This document shows positions 32,522-39,030 of a stretch of DNA of 64,000 nucleotides, in pieces. The translations under genes and the position numbers were made by a program. The notes under the pieces are model-generated. The model worked only from the letters and a program-made list of their open reading frames with translations, did not search any database and was not told where the DNA came from. Position 1 is the first letter of the stretch; the number at the start of each line of letters is the position of its first letter. The stretch comes from a virus, in IMG/VR virus record IMGVR_UViG_3300044612_001159, positions 1 to 64,000 of that record. The stretch is one strand, 5' to 3'.

Positions 32522-33236
32522 ACTAAAACGCTCTAATGATAGGAAAGTGGCTAATGCTGTATCAAAAAACGGAAAGACCCCAACAATTGCCAACACTTTT
32601 GGATTGCCTAGTGGTAAGGCTTACTCATGTCCTGGTGAAACCTCTGTATGCAGCAAAGTATGCTACGCAGGAAAACTCGAAAAGATCTACAAAGGTGTAA
32701 GAGATAATCTATTACACAATTGGAATTTACTAAAAGACGCTAACTATGAAGAGATGTATGACTTACTTTCTGCAATGATAAAAGAGTTTATTGTTGATTG
32801 TGAAAAGAAAGACGCTCCTAAACTATTCCGCATTCACTGGGACGGAGATTTCTTCAATGATGAATACGCAAGGGCCTGGAAGCATGTCATTCTAAATAAT
32901 CCTGATGTTCAATTCTGGGTATACACTAGAGTGAAATCTGCTGCCCTAATTCTCAAGGGTATGGATAATTTGTCTCTATACTACTCTGCAGATAGCGAAA
33001 ATGTCAAAACTGCTGTAGACCTAAAACTAAATCATGGTGTACGCATGGCATACCTTGCACAAAACTTTGCAACTGGTAAAGCAGATGTAAAAGAAATGAT
33101 TGGAAGACCTGCTGCTAAGTGTCCTGAAAATGCAAAACAAATTCCACTAATCTCAACTAAGGGCTCGGCTTGCGTTTCTTGCTCACTTTGTGTATACTCT
33201 AAGAGCGACATAATTTTCTCTGCGAGTAAGAAATGA
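32514..33236 (+). CDS. GP88-family phage protein (radical-SAM-like Cys motif)
   Basis: 240 residues. TPTIANTFGLPSG, YSCPGETSVCSKVCYAGK (C39, C46, C50) and a C-terminal CVSCSLC cluster match the phage GP88 family as I recall it. The C-x6-C-x3-C pattern and the later Cys cluster could hold an Fe-S centre; radical-SAM-type chemistry has been speculated but is not shown. FRIHWDGDFFNDEYARAW is also conserved. It follows the basic 49-aa gene with overlap. Confidence 0.8.
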   Translation: MTKLKRSNDRKVANAVSKNGKTPTIANTFGLPSGKAYSCPGETSVCSKVCYAGKLEKIYKGVRDNLLHNWNLLKDANYEEMYDLLSAMIKEFIVDCEKKDAPKLFRIHWDGDFFNDEYARAWKHVILNNPDVQFWVYTRVKSAALILKGMDNLSLYYSADSENVKTAVDLKLNHGVRMAYLAQNFATGKADVKEMIGRPAAKCPENAKQIPLISTKGSACVSCSLCVYSKSDIIFSASKK

Positions 33237-33241
33237 GATAA

Positions 33242-33304
33242 ATGGATACCAAACAAGTTATTTTATTATTGATGTTTTTATTTATTTTCTTTTTATATCA
33301 GTGA
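33242..33304 (+). CDS. Membrane micropeptide, 20 aa
   Basis: MDTKQVILLLMFLFIFFLYQ: one hydrophobic helix, five bases after the GP88-like stop. No clear ribosome site, so it may be spurious. Confidence 0.35.
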   Translation: MDTKQVILLLMFLFIFFLYQ

Positions 33305-33404
33305 AAGGGCGGCACGTCCGCAAAATCTTTGGTTTGTCAAGTCATTATAATGTGATTATAAACACTTTATAAATCCCCCCGCAGATCCCCGCTGAATTGT
33401 ATTT

Positions 33405-33433
33405 TTGACATTTTTCTGCTAGACTTATACTAT
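33405..33433 (+). promoter_or_regulatory. Promoter of the 56-aa gene
   Basis: TTGACA (33405-33410) with TACTAT at a 17-base spacing (33428-33433), next to an alternative TAGACT with TGC (33420-33425). CCCCCGC runs lie upstream. Confidence 0.5.
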
Positions 33434-33464
33434 AAGAAATAACCCCACAACGAAAGGAAACACA

Positions 33465-33635
33465 ATGACCCTCGGAGGATACACTTATCAGATTGGTGAC
33501 CTATTCACCACCAGCAAGACAGGCGTTACAGGTCGTATCGCAAGTTTCGCACCAATGTCTAACAGTGTTACTAGAGTTAGTCTTGTCTTGGCAAATGGCT
33601 CTCGCCGTTTGGCTATGGTAAAGACCAGCAAGTAA
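33465..33635 (+). CDS. Small SH3-like basic protein (pair member 1)
   Basis: 56 residues: GGYTYQIGDLFTTSKTGVTG, then RVSLVLANGSRRLAMVKTSK. Same fold pattern as the 54-aa protein at 33735-33899 (TYKVGDTYTTQKSKVTG). KOW/SH3-like strands and a basic end suggest nucleic-acid binding. ACGAAAGGAA before the ATG. Confidence 0.68.
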   Translation: MTLGGYTYQIGDLFTTSKTGVTGRIASFAPMSNSVTRVSLVLANGSRRLAMVKTSK

Positions 33636-33666
33636 TCTCAAAATGTGAGAAATGTCAGACCTAGAT

Positions 33667-33695
33667 TTGACATTTTTCTACAATAATGTCATAAT
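33667..33695 (+). promoter_or_regulatory. Promoter of the 54-aa gene
   Basis: TTGACA (33667-33672), 17-base spacer, CATAAT (33690-33695); ATGTCAG lies just upstream near 33648. The same TTGACATTTTTCT string starts the promoter of the 56-aa paralogue, so gene and promoter were duplicated together. Confidence 0.6.
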
Positions 33696-33734
33696 TATAC
33701 AATAAGCAATAACCCCTAACAGAAAGGCAACACA

Positions 33735-33899
33735 ATGTCAGTAGCAACAGCAACATACAAGGTAGGCGACACCTACACCACACAGAAGTCAAAGGTCACA
33801 GGAGTAATCACAGAGATTACACCACAAGCCAATGGTAATGTTCGTGTGAAACTTGATGTCAATGGTAAGTCACGCTATACCACTTGGACAGCAAAGTAA
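33735..33899 (+). CDS. Small SH3-like basic protein (pair member 2)
   Basis: 54 residues: ATYKVGDTYTTQKSKVTGVI, then RVKLDVNGKSRYTTWTAK. Paralogue of the 56-aa protein. Own promoter and AGAAAGGCAACACA leader almost identical to the paralogue's. Confidence 0.68.
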   Translation: MSVATATYKVGDTYTTQKSKVTGVITEITPQANGNVRVKLDVNGKSRYTTWTAK

Positions 33900-33920
33900 T
33901 TCCTAATACAGGAAAAGTCC

Positions 33921-33974
33921 TGAGCACGACTACTAAAACTGCTCAACAAGATTGTCAGCGCAAAGTGCTAGACT
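33921..33974 (+). promoter_or_regulatory. Hairpin copy 2 and TTGTCAG promoter
   Basis: TGAGCA (33921-33926) / TGCTCA (33940-33945) hairpin following the 54-aa gene, then TTGTCAG (33952-33958) and TAGACT with extended TGC (33969-33974), again 11 bases apart. Drives the 141-aa gene. Confidence 0.6.
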
Positions 33975-34004
33975 AAATACCCCACAAACGAAAGGACAGA
34001 CCCA

Positions 34005-34430
34005 ATGGCAAGAGGACAAAAAGCCATTAGTGTAAAGATTGCTACAACCAAAGTAATCAAGGCACTAGAAACTAAGTTAGACCAAATCAAGAAAGATAAG
34101 GCTAACCAAAAAACTAACGAGGAGAAGTATCAGAAGGCTTACGAAAAGTGGCTAAAAGATGTTGCTAAACTTTCTCTCGCTCAAATCTCAAAGGCAGAAA
34201 ACCTACGAGCAAGTGTTCGCTATAATGGCAACATAAATGTAGATTTTGATTTGCCTAAGTCTGCGGTAGCAGATTTCCCTGCTGAACCTGAAAAGGATTT
34301 TGAGACTTTTCACGATTGGCAATACAAGGAAATGGTAGAAGAAATTGAGAACGCAATTCGTATTCTCAAGATGACAGATGAGGAAGTAGTTTCCACATCT
34401 ACTTACAACGCTATCGCAAGATACTTGTAA
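34005..34430 (+). CDS. Coiled-coil protein, 141 aa
   Basis: Lysine-rich coiled coil from residues about 15-65 (ALETKLDQIKKDKANQKTNE) then an acidic segment and a C-terminal helical hairpin. No recognised domain. Own TTGTCAG promoter and ACGAAAGGACAG ribosome site. Confidence 0.65.
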   Translation: MARGQKAISVKIATTKVIKALETKLDQIKKDKANQKTNEEKYQKAYEKWLKDVAKLSLAQISKAENLRASVRYNGNINVDFDLPKSAVADFPAEPEKDFETFHDWQYKEMVEEIENAIRILKMTDEEVVSTSTYNAIARYL

Positions 34431-34600
34431 TAAAACTTTCCTGAGCAAGAAATAAAACTGCTCACCAATAAAACTAAATAAAATTGGGTGACAGCCTGCG
34501 TTCAAGGCAGATCTATCTGCGAAAGTCCCCTGGCACTCCCTAACACCTGAGTATGGAGGAAATCCTTTAGTGTCTAAACTGCTCCACCTCAAAATCCCCC
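34431..34600 (+). other. Non-coding stretch with hairpins
   Basis: After the 141-aa gene: TGAGCA/TGCTCA hairpin copy 3 (34442-34464), then about 110 bases without a convincing gene that contain a GCAGAT/ATCTGC palindrome near 34508-34521 and a CTGAG...CTGCTCC remnant near 34549-34584. Possibly a small structured RNA; no known family recognised. Confidence 0.4.
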
Positions 34601-34716
34601 CGTGCCGTTATCCACAGGTTATCCACAGGTGTGAATTTGATCACATTTACGATATGTCCGATTTATCCCTTATCTAACTATCCAGATTTGCATTTGTCAG
34701 ACTAGACTGCTATACT
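34601..34716 (+). promoter_or_regulatory. Composite control cassette E
   Basis: CCCGTGCCG, two direct perfect DnaA boxes TTATCCACA 11 bases apart (34608-34616, 34619-34627), perfect CRP-like TGTGA-ATTTGA-TCACA (34630-34645), ATGTCCGATTTAT (34654), TTGCAT (34688-34693), TTGTCAG (34694-34700), TATACT with extended TGC (34711-34716). Drives the DUF932-like gene. Most complete copy of the cassette. Confidence 0.72.
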
Positions 34717-34748
34717 TGAAATTCAACAAACAATAAGGAGAAAAACTC

Positions 34749-35765
34749 ATGGCACATGACCTAGAAACACAAAACGGCAAGACATCTTTCGCATCTTTCC
34801 GTGAACCCGCATGGCATGGATTGGGTACTGTCTTTACAGAAGAAAAAACAACTGCAGAAATGCTAGAGGCTGCAAACCTCAATGGTTGGAATGTTCGTCT
34901 TGAAGATATGTCTATTCCATCTCATCTAACAAGCGACAAGCAATACCAATATGTTGTTCGCACTAACCCTACCGATAACACACAAACCGACATTCTTGGT
35001 GTCGTTGGTGAGCGTTATCATGTTCTGCAGAATGAAGACCTATTTTCATTCGGTGATAATATTCTTGACGGCGGAGGTCGTTGGGAAACTGCTGGTGCAA
35101 TCAAGGGTGGTCGTGTTGTATTCGGCTCACTTGCACTAGAGCGTGAAACCGTATTAGACCCTAGCGGTGTTGCAGATAAGGTAAAGACTTATCTTCTCAT
35201 CAATACCTCACATGACGGCTCAATCGCTATTCAAGCATCAATCACACCTGTTCGTGTTGTATGCGCTAATACTCTCAATCTTGCACTAGGTGGCAAGAAA
35301 AAGAAGAATGGCATCAAGCAATCATTCAAGATTCGCCACACACAAACTGCCAATGGTAAAGTGCAGATTGCTCGTGAAACTCTTGGTCTTGCTAATGCAT
35401 ACATGGACGAATTCGACATCATGGCTAAGGCTATGTTCGAGAAGGAAGTCAATGCTCAACAATTCAATGACATCATTCTTGCTGCGTATCCAAAGCCTGA
35501 TAAAGATGCTAAGGGTTCAATCAAGAAGTGGGAAAACAAGGTTGATGTTATCAATGACATCTATACTGGCGAATTCAATGGTATGATTGCTGGTAATGCT
35601 TGGGGTGCTTTCAATGCACTAACCGAACGCCTTGATTGGTATCGTACCGCAAGAGGTGGTTCTAACGAATCAATTCTTGCATCTGCGAGTGGATTTGACC
35701 CTGCTATCAATGCAGAAAAAAATCGTTTGCTAAAAGTTGTGCAAAATGTAATGCAGATTGCATAA
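34749..35765 (+). CDS. DUF932/TIGR03299-like phage/plasmid protein
   Basis: 338 residues. AWHGLGTVF near 20-28, GVVGERYHVLQNEDLFSF, ITPVRVVCANTLNLAL and AFNALTERLDWYR are hallmarks of the phage/plasmid-like family TIGR03299 (DUF932). Frequent on plasmids and phages near replication genes; biochemical role unknown. It stands alone behind cassette E with an AAGGAG site, so it is a strongly regulated single cistron. Hairpin copy 4 follows. Confidence 0.85.
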   Translation: MAHDLETQNGKTSFASFREPAWHGLGTVFTEEKTTAEMLEAANLNGWNVRLEDMSIPSHLTSDKQYQYVVRTNPTDNTQTDILGVVGERYHVLQNEDLFSFGDNILDGGGRWETAGAIKGGRVVFGSLALERETVLDPSGVADKVKTYLLINTSHDGSIAIQASITPVRVVCANTLNLALGGKKKKNGIKQSFKIRHTQTANGKVQIARETLGLANAYMDEFDIMAKAMFEKEVNAQQFNDIILAAYPKPDKDAKGSIKKWENKVDVINDIYTGEFNGMIAGNAWGAFNALTERLDWYRTARGGSNESILASASGFDPAINAEKNRLLKVVQNVMQIA

Positions 35766-35778
35766 ATAAAAAAATTCC

Positions 35779-35801
35779 TGAGCAAGAATAAAAACTGCTC
35801 A
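35779..35801 (+). repeat. TGAGCA/TGCTCA hairpin (copy 4)
   Basis: TGAGCA (35779-35784), 11 bases, TGCTCA (35796-35801), between the DUF932-like gene and tRNA-Asp. Could mark the mRNA end or a cleavage site releasing the tRNA. Confidence 0.6.
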
Positions 35802-35807
35802 CCAATT

Positions 35808-35883
35808 GGTTCCGTAGATTAGTCTGGTTTAAATCGCTACACTGTCACTGTAGAGATCGTGGGTTCAAATCCCATCGGAATCG
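35808..35883 (+). tRNA. tRNA-Asp (GTC)
   Basis: Acceptor GGTTCCG pairs with CGGAATC; D-arm GATT/AATC; anticodon stem CTACA/TGTAG around CTGTCAC gives anticodon GTC; T-arm GTGGG-TTCAAAT-CCCAT. CCA is not encoded. It lies right after the DUF932-like gene and hairpin copy 4. Confidence 0.88.
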
Positions 35884-35907
35884 CAAAGAAAATCGGGACG
35901 TGGGGAT

Positions 35908-35924
35908 TCGGACATTTCGGACAT
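35908..35924 (-). promoter_or_regulatory. Inverted double ATGTCCGA box
   Basis: TCGGACATTTCGGACAT is the exact reverse complement of the 17-base double box at 27398-27414. It follows tRNA-Asp with no obvious leftward gene, so it may be a binding site for the same regulator rather than a promoter part. Confidence 0.55.
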
Positions 35925-36040
35925 AAAAATATCAATCTTAAATTAAATTACGAAGAACGAAATAAATCCCCAAAAATATCAAAACCAAAAACAATTACGA
36001 TAGAGTTGACATTTCCCTGATTTTCTGCCATAATTTATAC

Positions 36041-36202
36041 ATGACCCAAACATACAAACCATACACCATAGATGAACTGGTGACAGAAATCTATGAGGAC
36101 AACCTGTCACACTTTGAATTTGAGGAAAACATGGGTGGAGAGCCCTGTGACTGCTATCTACATAACACTATGAATACTATCATGAAATACTGGGGGGAAT
36201 AA
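36041..36202 (+). CDS. Small acidic protein, 53 aa
   Basis: MTQTYKPYTIDELVTEIYED then GGEPCDCYLH and a C-terminal helix. TTGACA (36006-36011), N17, CATAAT (36029-36034), six bases to ATG: a clean leaderless promoter. TAATG overlap with the next gene. Confidence 0.65.
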   Translation: MTQTYKPYTIDELVTEIYEDNLSHFEFEENMGGEPCDCYLHNTMNTIMKYWGE

Positions 36203-36402
36203 TGAACCAACTAATTGAATATATAAAGATACATATCATTAGCCTAGAGCAAGACCTAGAGCAAATCTCTAATGAAATGGAAGCACTTGACCCTGCCTCT
36301 AAGGATTATACTGAGTTAGATTTTGAATATAATCATATGAGTGGACAACTTCTTTCTGCCCGCCATATTTTGTCAGTGGCCGACGGTATACTAGAGGTAT
36401 GA
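36202..36402 (+). CDS. Coiled-coil protein, 66 aa
   Basis: Two helices likely forming a hairpin (YIKIHIISLEQDLEQISNEM). Coupled at both ends by overlaps. Unknown role. Confidence 0.6.
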   Translation: MNQLIEYIKIHIISLEQDLEQISNEMEALDPASKDYTELDFEYNHMSGQLLSARHILSVADGILEV

Positions 36403-36686
36403 TGAACACTACACAACTAGAACCAAGACTGCAGAAACTAATAGACCTAGGGGAATCAGGCACTGACATCCTCCATGGTGAACTCAAAAACCTTATGTAT
36501 GAGGCTGAAAAGGAATTGATTGAGGCCCAACGCATTGAGGAAGACAATGACTACAGCGACGCCATGGAATCTATGGAGCGAAAGTACTGGGAGGGACAGT
36601 TAGACGCTATGTCTCATGTATATGGTTTGACCTATGCCCTGGCCTTTGCAATCTCAGAGCGAAGGAGCAAGCAATCTAATGAGTGA
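36399..36686 (+). CDS. Helical protein, 95 aa
   Basis: Start ATGATG overlaps the previous stop. Helical throughout: LQKLIDLGESGTDILHGELK, RKYWEGQLDAMSHVYGLTYA. Resembles common small actinophage proteins of unknown role. The Ser/Lys-rich end overlaps the next gene. Confidence 0.6.
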   Translation: MMNTTQLEPRLQKLIDLGESGTDILHGELKNLMYEAEKELIEAQRIEEDNDYSDAMESMERKYWEGQLDAMSHVYGLTYALAFAISERRSKQSNE

Positions 36687-36840
36687 TGTAATAATCTTAA
36701 CAGATAGAGATGAGATTGAGGACCTGATAGGGGATCAGATCTCTGACGAGCAATGGCTAACTATCAAAGAAAAGATTGCTAGAAATAAACATATCTGGCA
36801 AGTTATTGATGAGGCCCTCAACGATATCATCTCTGAATGA
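36679..36840 (+). CDS. Small acidic protein, 53 aa
   Basis: ATG at 36679 (inside the previous gene's last codons); longer reading is a frame shadow. MSDVIILTDRDEIEDLIGDQ then a helix ending LNDIISE. Unknown. Confidence 0.55.
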   Translation: MSDVIILTDRDEIEDLIGDQISDEQWLTIKEKIARNKHIWQVIDEALNDIISE

Positions 36841-36910
36841 CATTAAGAAGGCTTGATTTATTTTCCCGATTCTGCTAGAATTGGATTACGACCACTAGAA
36901 AGGACCCCAC

Positions 36911-37645
36911 ATGCCAAACTGGGTATATAACTCGTTAGCAATAGAAGCAATAGAGGCTGACCCTAGTCAGATTACTAAACTAGTTTCTCAAGTCAATCAA
37001 CCATTTCAACGACAGCATGACCAATGGAACTCTGATACACATCAAATGGAATTGTTAGATGTTGAGTATTCCAATCCTGTCTTTGCATTCTGGAACATTG
37101 TCAAACCTACAGACCTAGAGACTTATGCTTTGCAGAAAGACCCAAACCATGATGATTCTATTATAGATTTTCAAGGTAACAACTGGTATGACTGGAATGT
37201 GCGTAACTGGGGAACTAAATGGGATGTTGCTGTTCATGATAAGGAACAGTATCCTGAAACTACTATGGAGCATGGTGATAAGTCAGTTATTTATAGTTTC
37301 AATACTGCTTGGTCCCCTCCGATTCCTGCGGTGCTTGCCCTATCAGAGCAGTATCCTGATTTAGTCTTTCATCTGTTCTACCAAGAAGAAACAGGGTGGG
37401 GTGGAGACATGCAGATTATGGGTGGTGCCACAATCAGAGAGCAACACTATGAATCACAGTGTAGAGATTGTGATGCAACTGACTGCATGGAGTATTGCGA
37501 TAACGACTGCGGTGAGATTTGTAATGAGTGTAACTATCTAGGTGAGGCTGACCTTGATGCAGTATCAGAATGTGAGATTCACAAGGCATACCTAGACGAG
37601 GAACATGTGCCCGAATACCGCAGACTTGACAAAGCCAACGCATAA
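36911..37645 (+). CDS. Api92/YubB-like ferredoxin-fold protein
   Basis: 244 residues. MPNWVYNSLAIE at the start, NVRNWGTKWDV, FNTAWSPPIPAVLALSEQYP and EETGWGG are signatures of the Api92/DUF1281-like family carried by phages and plasmids. The C-terminal 60 residues are Cys-rich (CRDCDATDCMEYC, CGEICNEC), an added zinc-binding region. CTAGAAAGGACC before the start. Role unknown, possibly DNA modification or anti-restriction context. Confidence 0.78.
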   Translation: MPNWVYNSLAIEAIEADPSQITKLVSQVNQPFQRQHDQWNSDTHQMELLDVEYSNPVFAFWNIVKPTDLETYALQKDPNHDDSIIDFQGNNWYDWNVRNWGTKWDVAVHDKEQYPETTMEHGDKSVIYSFNTAWSPPIPAVLALSEQYPDLVFHLFYQEETGWGGDMQIMGGATIREQHYESQCRDCDATDCMEYCDNDCGEICNECNYLGEADLDAVSECEIHKAYLDEEHVPEYRRLDKANA

Positions 37646-37679
37646 TGAGATAATTGAACAAACGACCCAAGGAGATAAT

Positions 37680-38006
37680 ATGGCAAAAATAGATATGGAT
37701 AAACTAGAACTAATCGGCAGTTTCGGTGTCGACAGTGGACAAGCAATGGTAGGTGACCCCTGCTATCTTGATGAGTGGAAAACTAATCGTGATGAGGAGT
37801 GGGACTTGGCAGGCAAGATAGGCCAATACTCCTATCAAGGTGCTAGTGCCACCACTATTGATAGTTCTGCTGGAGTATTAGGCAACGGTAGGTCAGTAGT
37901 ATTCAACACAGGCTACGGCGACGGCGTCTACCCTGTTTATGCTGAATTCAATGATGACGGCAGAGTTGCTCGTATTGTTATTGAATTTGTTAGTGATGAG
38001 GAGTAA
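37680..38006 (+). CDS. DUF4241-like protein, 108 aa
   Basis: Start at 37680 after AAGGAGATAAT. GVDSGQAMVGDPCYLDEW and GYGDGVYPVYAEF fit DUF4241-type proteins (DPCY and GDG-x-YPVY). No catalytic claim. Followed at once by a small membrane gene. Confidence 0.68.
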   Translation: MAKIDMDKLELIGSFGVDSGQAMVGDPCYLDEWKTNRDEEWDLAGKIGQYSYQGASATTIDSSAGVLGNGRSVVFNTGYGDGVYPVYAEFNDDGRVARIVIEFVSDEE

Positions 38007-38009
38007 TTA

Positions 38010-38102
38010 ATGGAAATCATTCTAGTAGTACTATTTGTAATCTGGTGCCTAGGTGCACTATCAGGTGGCCTAACTGGATACACAGGAGAGGTAAAGAAAT
38101 AA
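38010..38102 (+). CDS. Membrane micropeptide, 30 aa
   Basis: MEIILVVLFVIWCLGALSGG plus TGYTGEVKK: one hydrophobic helix with basic tail. Three bases after the previous stop and TAATG to the next start. Confidence 0.55.
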   Translation: MEIILVVLFVIWCLGALSGGLTGYTGEVKK

Positions 38103-38461
38103 TGGGAGCCCGCTGTAATTTCGTTTTTAAACAATCAGAGGACCTAGCAGTTACGTTGTACAGCCACTGGGACGAAGACCATATGCATGAACTCCTGGCA
38201 GCAGCCCTGCAGCATGCAATGCCACGCATTCAAATGGGTGACACAGCCTATGCGACTCGTATGGCCATTAGTTACATCATCAAGGATTCCATTCTGGATG
38301 AGACAGGTTATGGTATTACAGCCATGGACCCCTCAGACCAGGGATTCTTGGACCATCCAATCACAATTGATTTAACTGATATGACAGTAGGCAGCGGTGA
38401 AGACTGGCACAATATCGAGGACTTCATTCACTACCACACAGGTTTAATTGCGAAGGTCTAG
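38102..38461 (+). CDS. Hypothetical actinophage-type protein, 119 aa
   Basis: ATG at 38102 overlapping the previous stop. MGARCNFVFKQSEDLAVTLY-SHW opening, ARM/ISYI helix, GDEDWHNIEDFI-like ending. I recall similar proteins in actinophages without function. Followed by a strong terminator. Confidence 0.68.
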   Translation: MGARCNFVFKQSEDLAVTLYSHWDEDHMHELLAAALQHAMPRIQMGDTAYATRMAISYIIKDSILDETGYGITAMDPSDQGFLDHPITIDLTDMTVGSGEDWHNIEDFIHYHTGLIAKV

Positions 38462-38481
38462 GTTGGGTCACCTGGATCTTG

Positions 38482-38516
38482 GGTGGAGGGGGCAGCGTGG
38501 GGTTGCCCTTTCCACC
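38482..38516 (+). terminator. Rho-independent-like terminator
   Basis: A 13-bp stem (GGTGGAGGGGGCA pairing with TGCCCTTTCCACC, including two G-U pairs) with a nine-base loop, followed by AACTTTT. It closes the operon ending at 38461. Confidence 0.7.
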
Positions 38517-38548
38517 AACTTTTGGTACAATGATAATGGAGGAGGACT

Positions 38549-38755
38549 ATGCGTATCAGACGAATACTAACTGAAGAAGAAAAAGTTGCTAAGAAGATTG
38601 GCAATGAGATTGCTGACCTCAGAGTAGACTTAGAACTAGTAGGTCAGTATATGGCACAGTCACAGCCTTATGTGGTGTATAATCGTTTACAGGTAATAGC
38701 AGAAGCAGCCAAGGAAACCAAGGAGGGCACCAACTATGCCAGAAACAACTTTTGA
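38549..38755 (+). CDS. Helical protein, 68 aa
   Basis: MRIRRILTEEEKVAKKIGNE, one long helix pair. GGAGGAGG before the ATG and TACAAT further upstream. Overlaps the next gene by 20 bases. Unknown. Confidence 0.58.
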   Translation: MRIRRILTEEEKVAKKIGNEIADLRVDLELVGQYMAQSQPYVVYNRLQVIAEAAKETKEGTNYARNNF

Positions 38756-38999
38756 GAACAAGGCCCTTATATTGGGACAACTCTGGTTAAACTATAAATC
38801 AGATGATGAGTTAGCAGATTTCTTTGAGTACAACGACTTGGGGCTGCCGCTTGCCTTTGCATTTGCCGAGGGGATAATTAATAGTACTCCTACACTAGAG
38901 CAGTATATCAACGAGTCCTGGTTCTTATTGCTAGAGGGACTGGGTGTTGAGGATACAGGGTTTGAAGACATCACCGATCTTCTGGAGGAGGAGGCGTAA
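38736..38999 (+). CDS. Hypothetical actinophage-type protein, 87 aa
   Basis: KALILGQLWLNYKSDDELAD and FFEYNDLGLPLAFAFAEGII: a recurring small actinophage family as I recall it. Acidic end. No function known. Start within the upstream gene, AAGGAGG present. Confidence 0.65.
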   Translation: MPETTFENKALILGQLWLNYKSDDELADFFEYNDLGLPLAFAFAEGIINSTPTLEQYINESWFLLLEGLGVEDTGFEDITDLLEEEA

Positions 39000-39030
39000 A
39001 ATCGCCCGTGCCATACTTTTATCTGTTTGT

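Noticed and set aside
34203-34592. Leftward 129-aa frame
   Set aside because: Mostly antisense to the 141-aa gene, which has a promoter and ribosome site.
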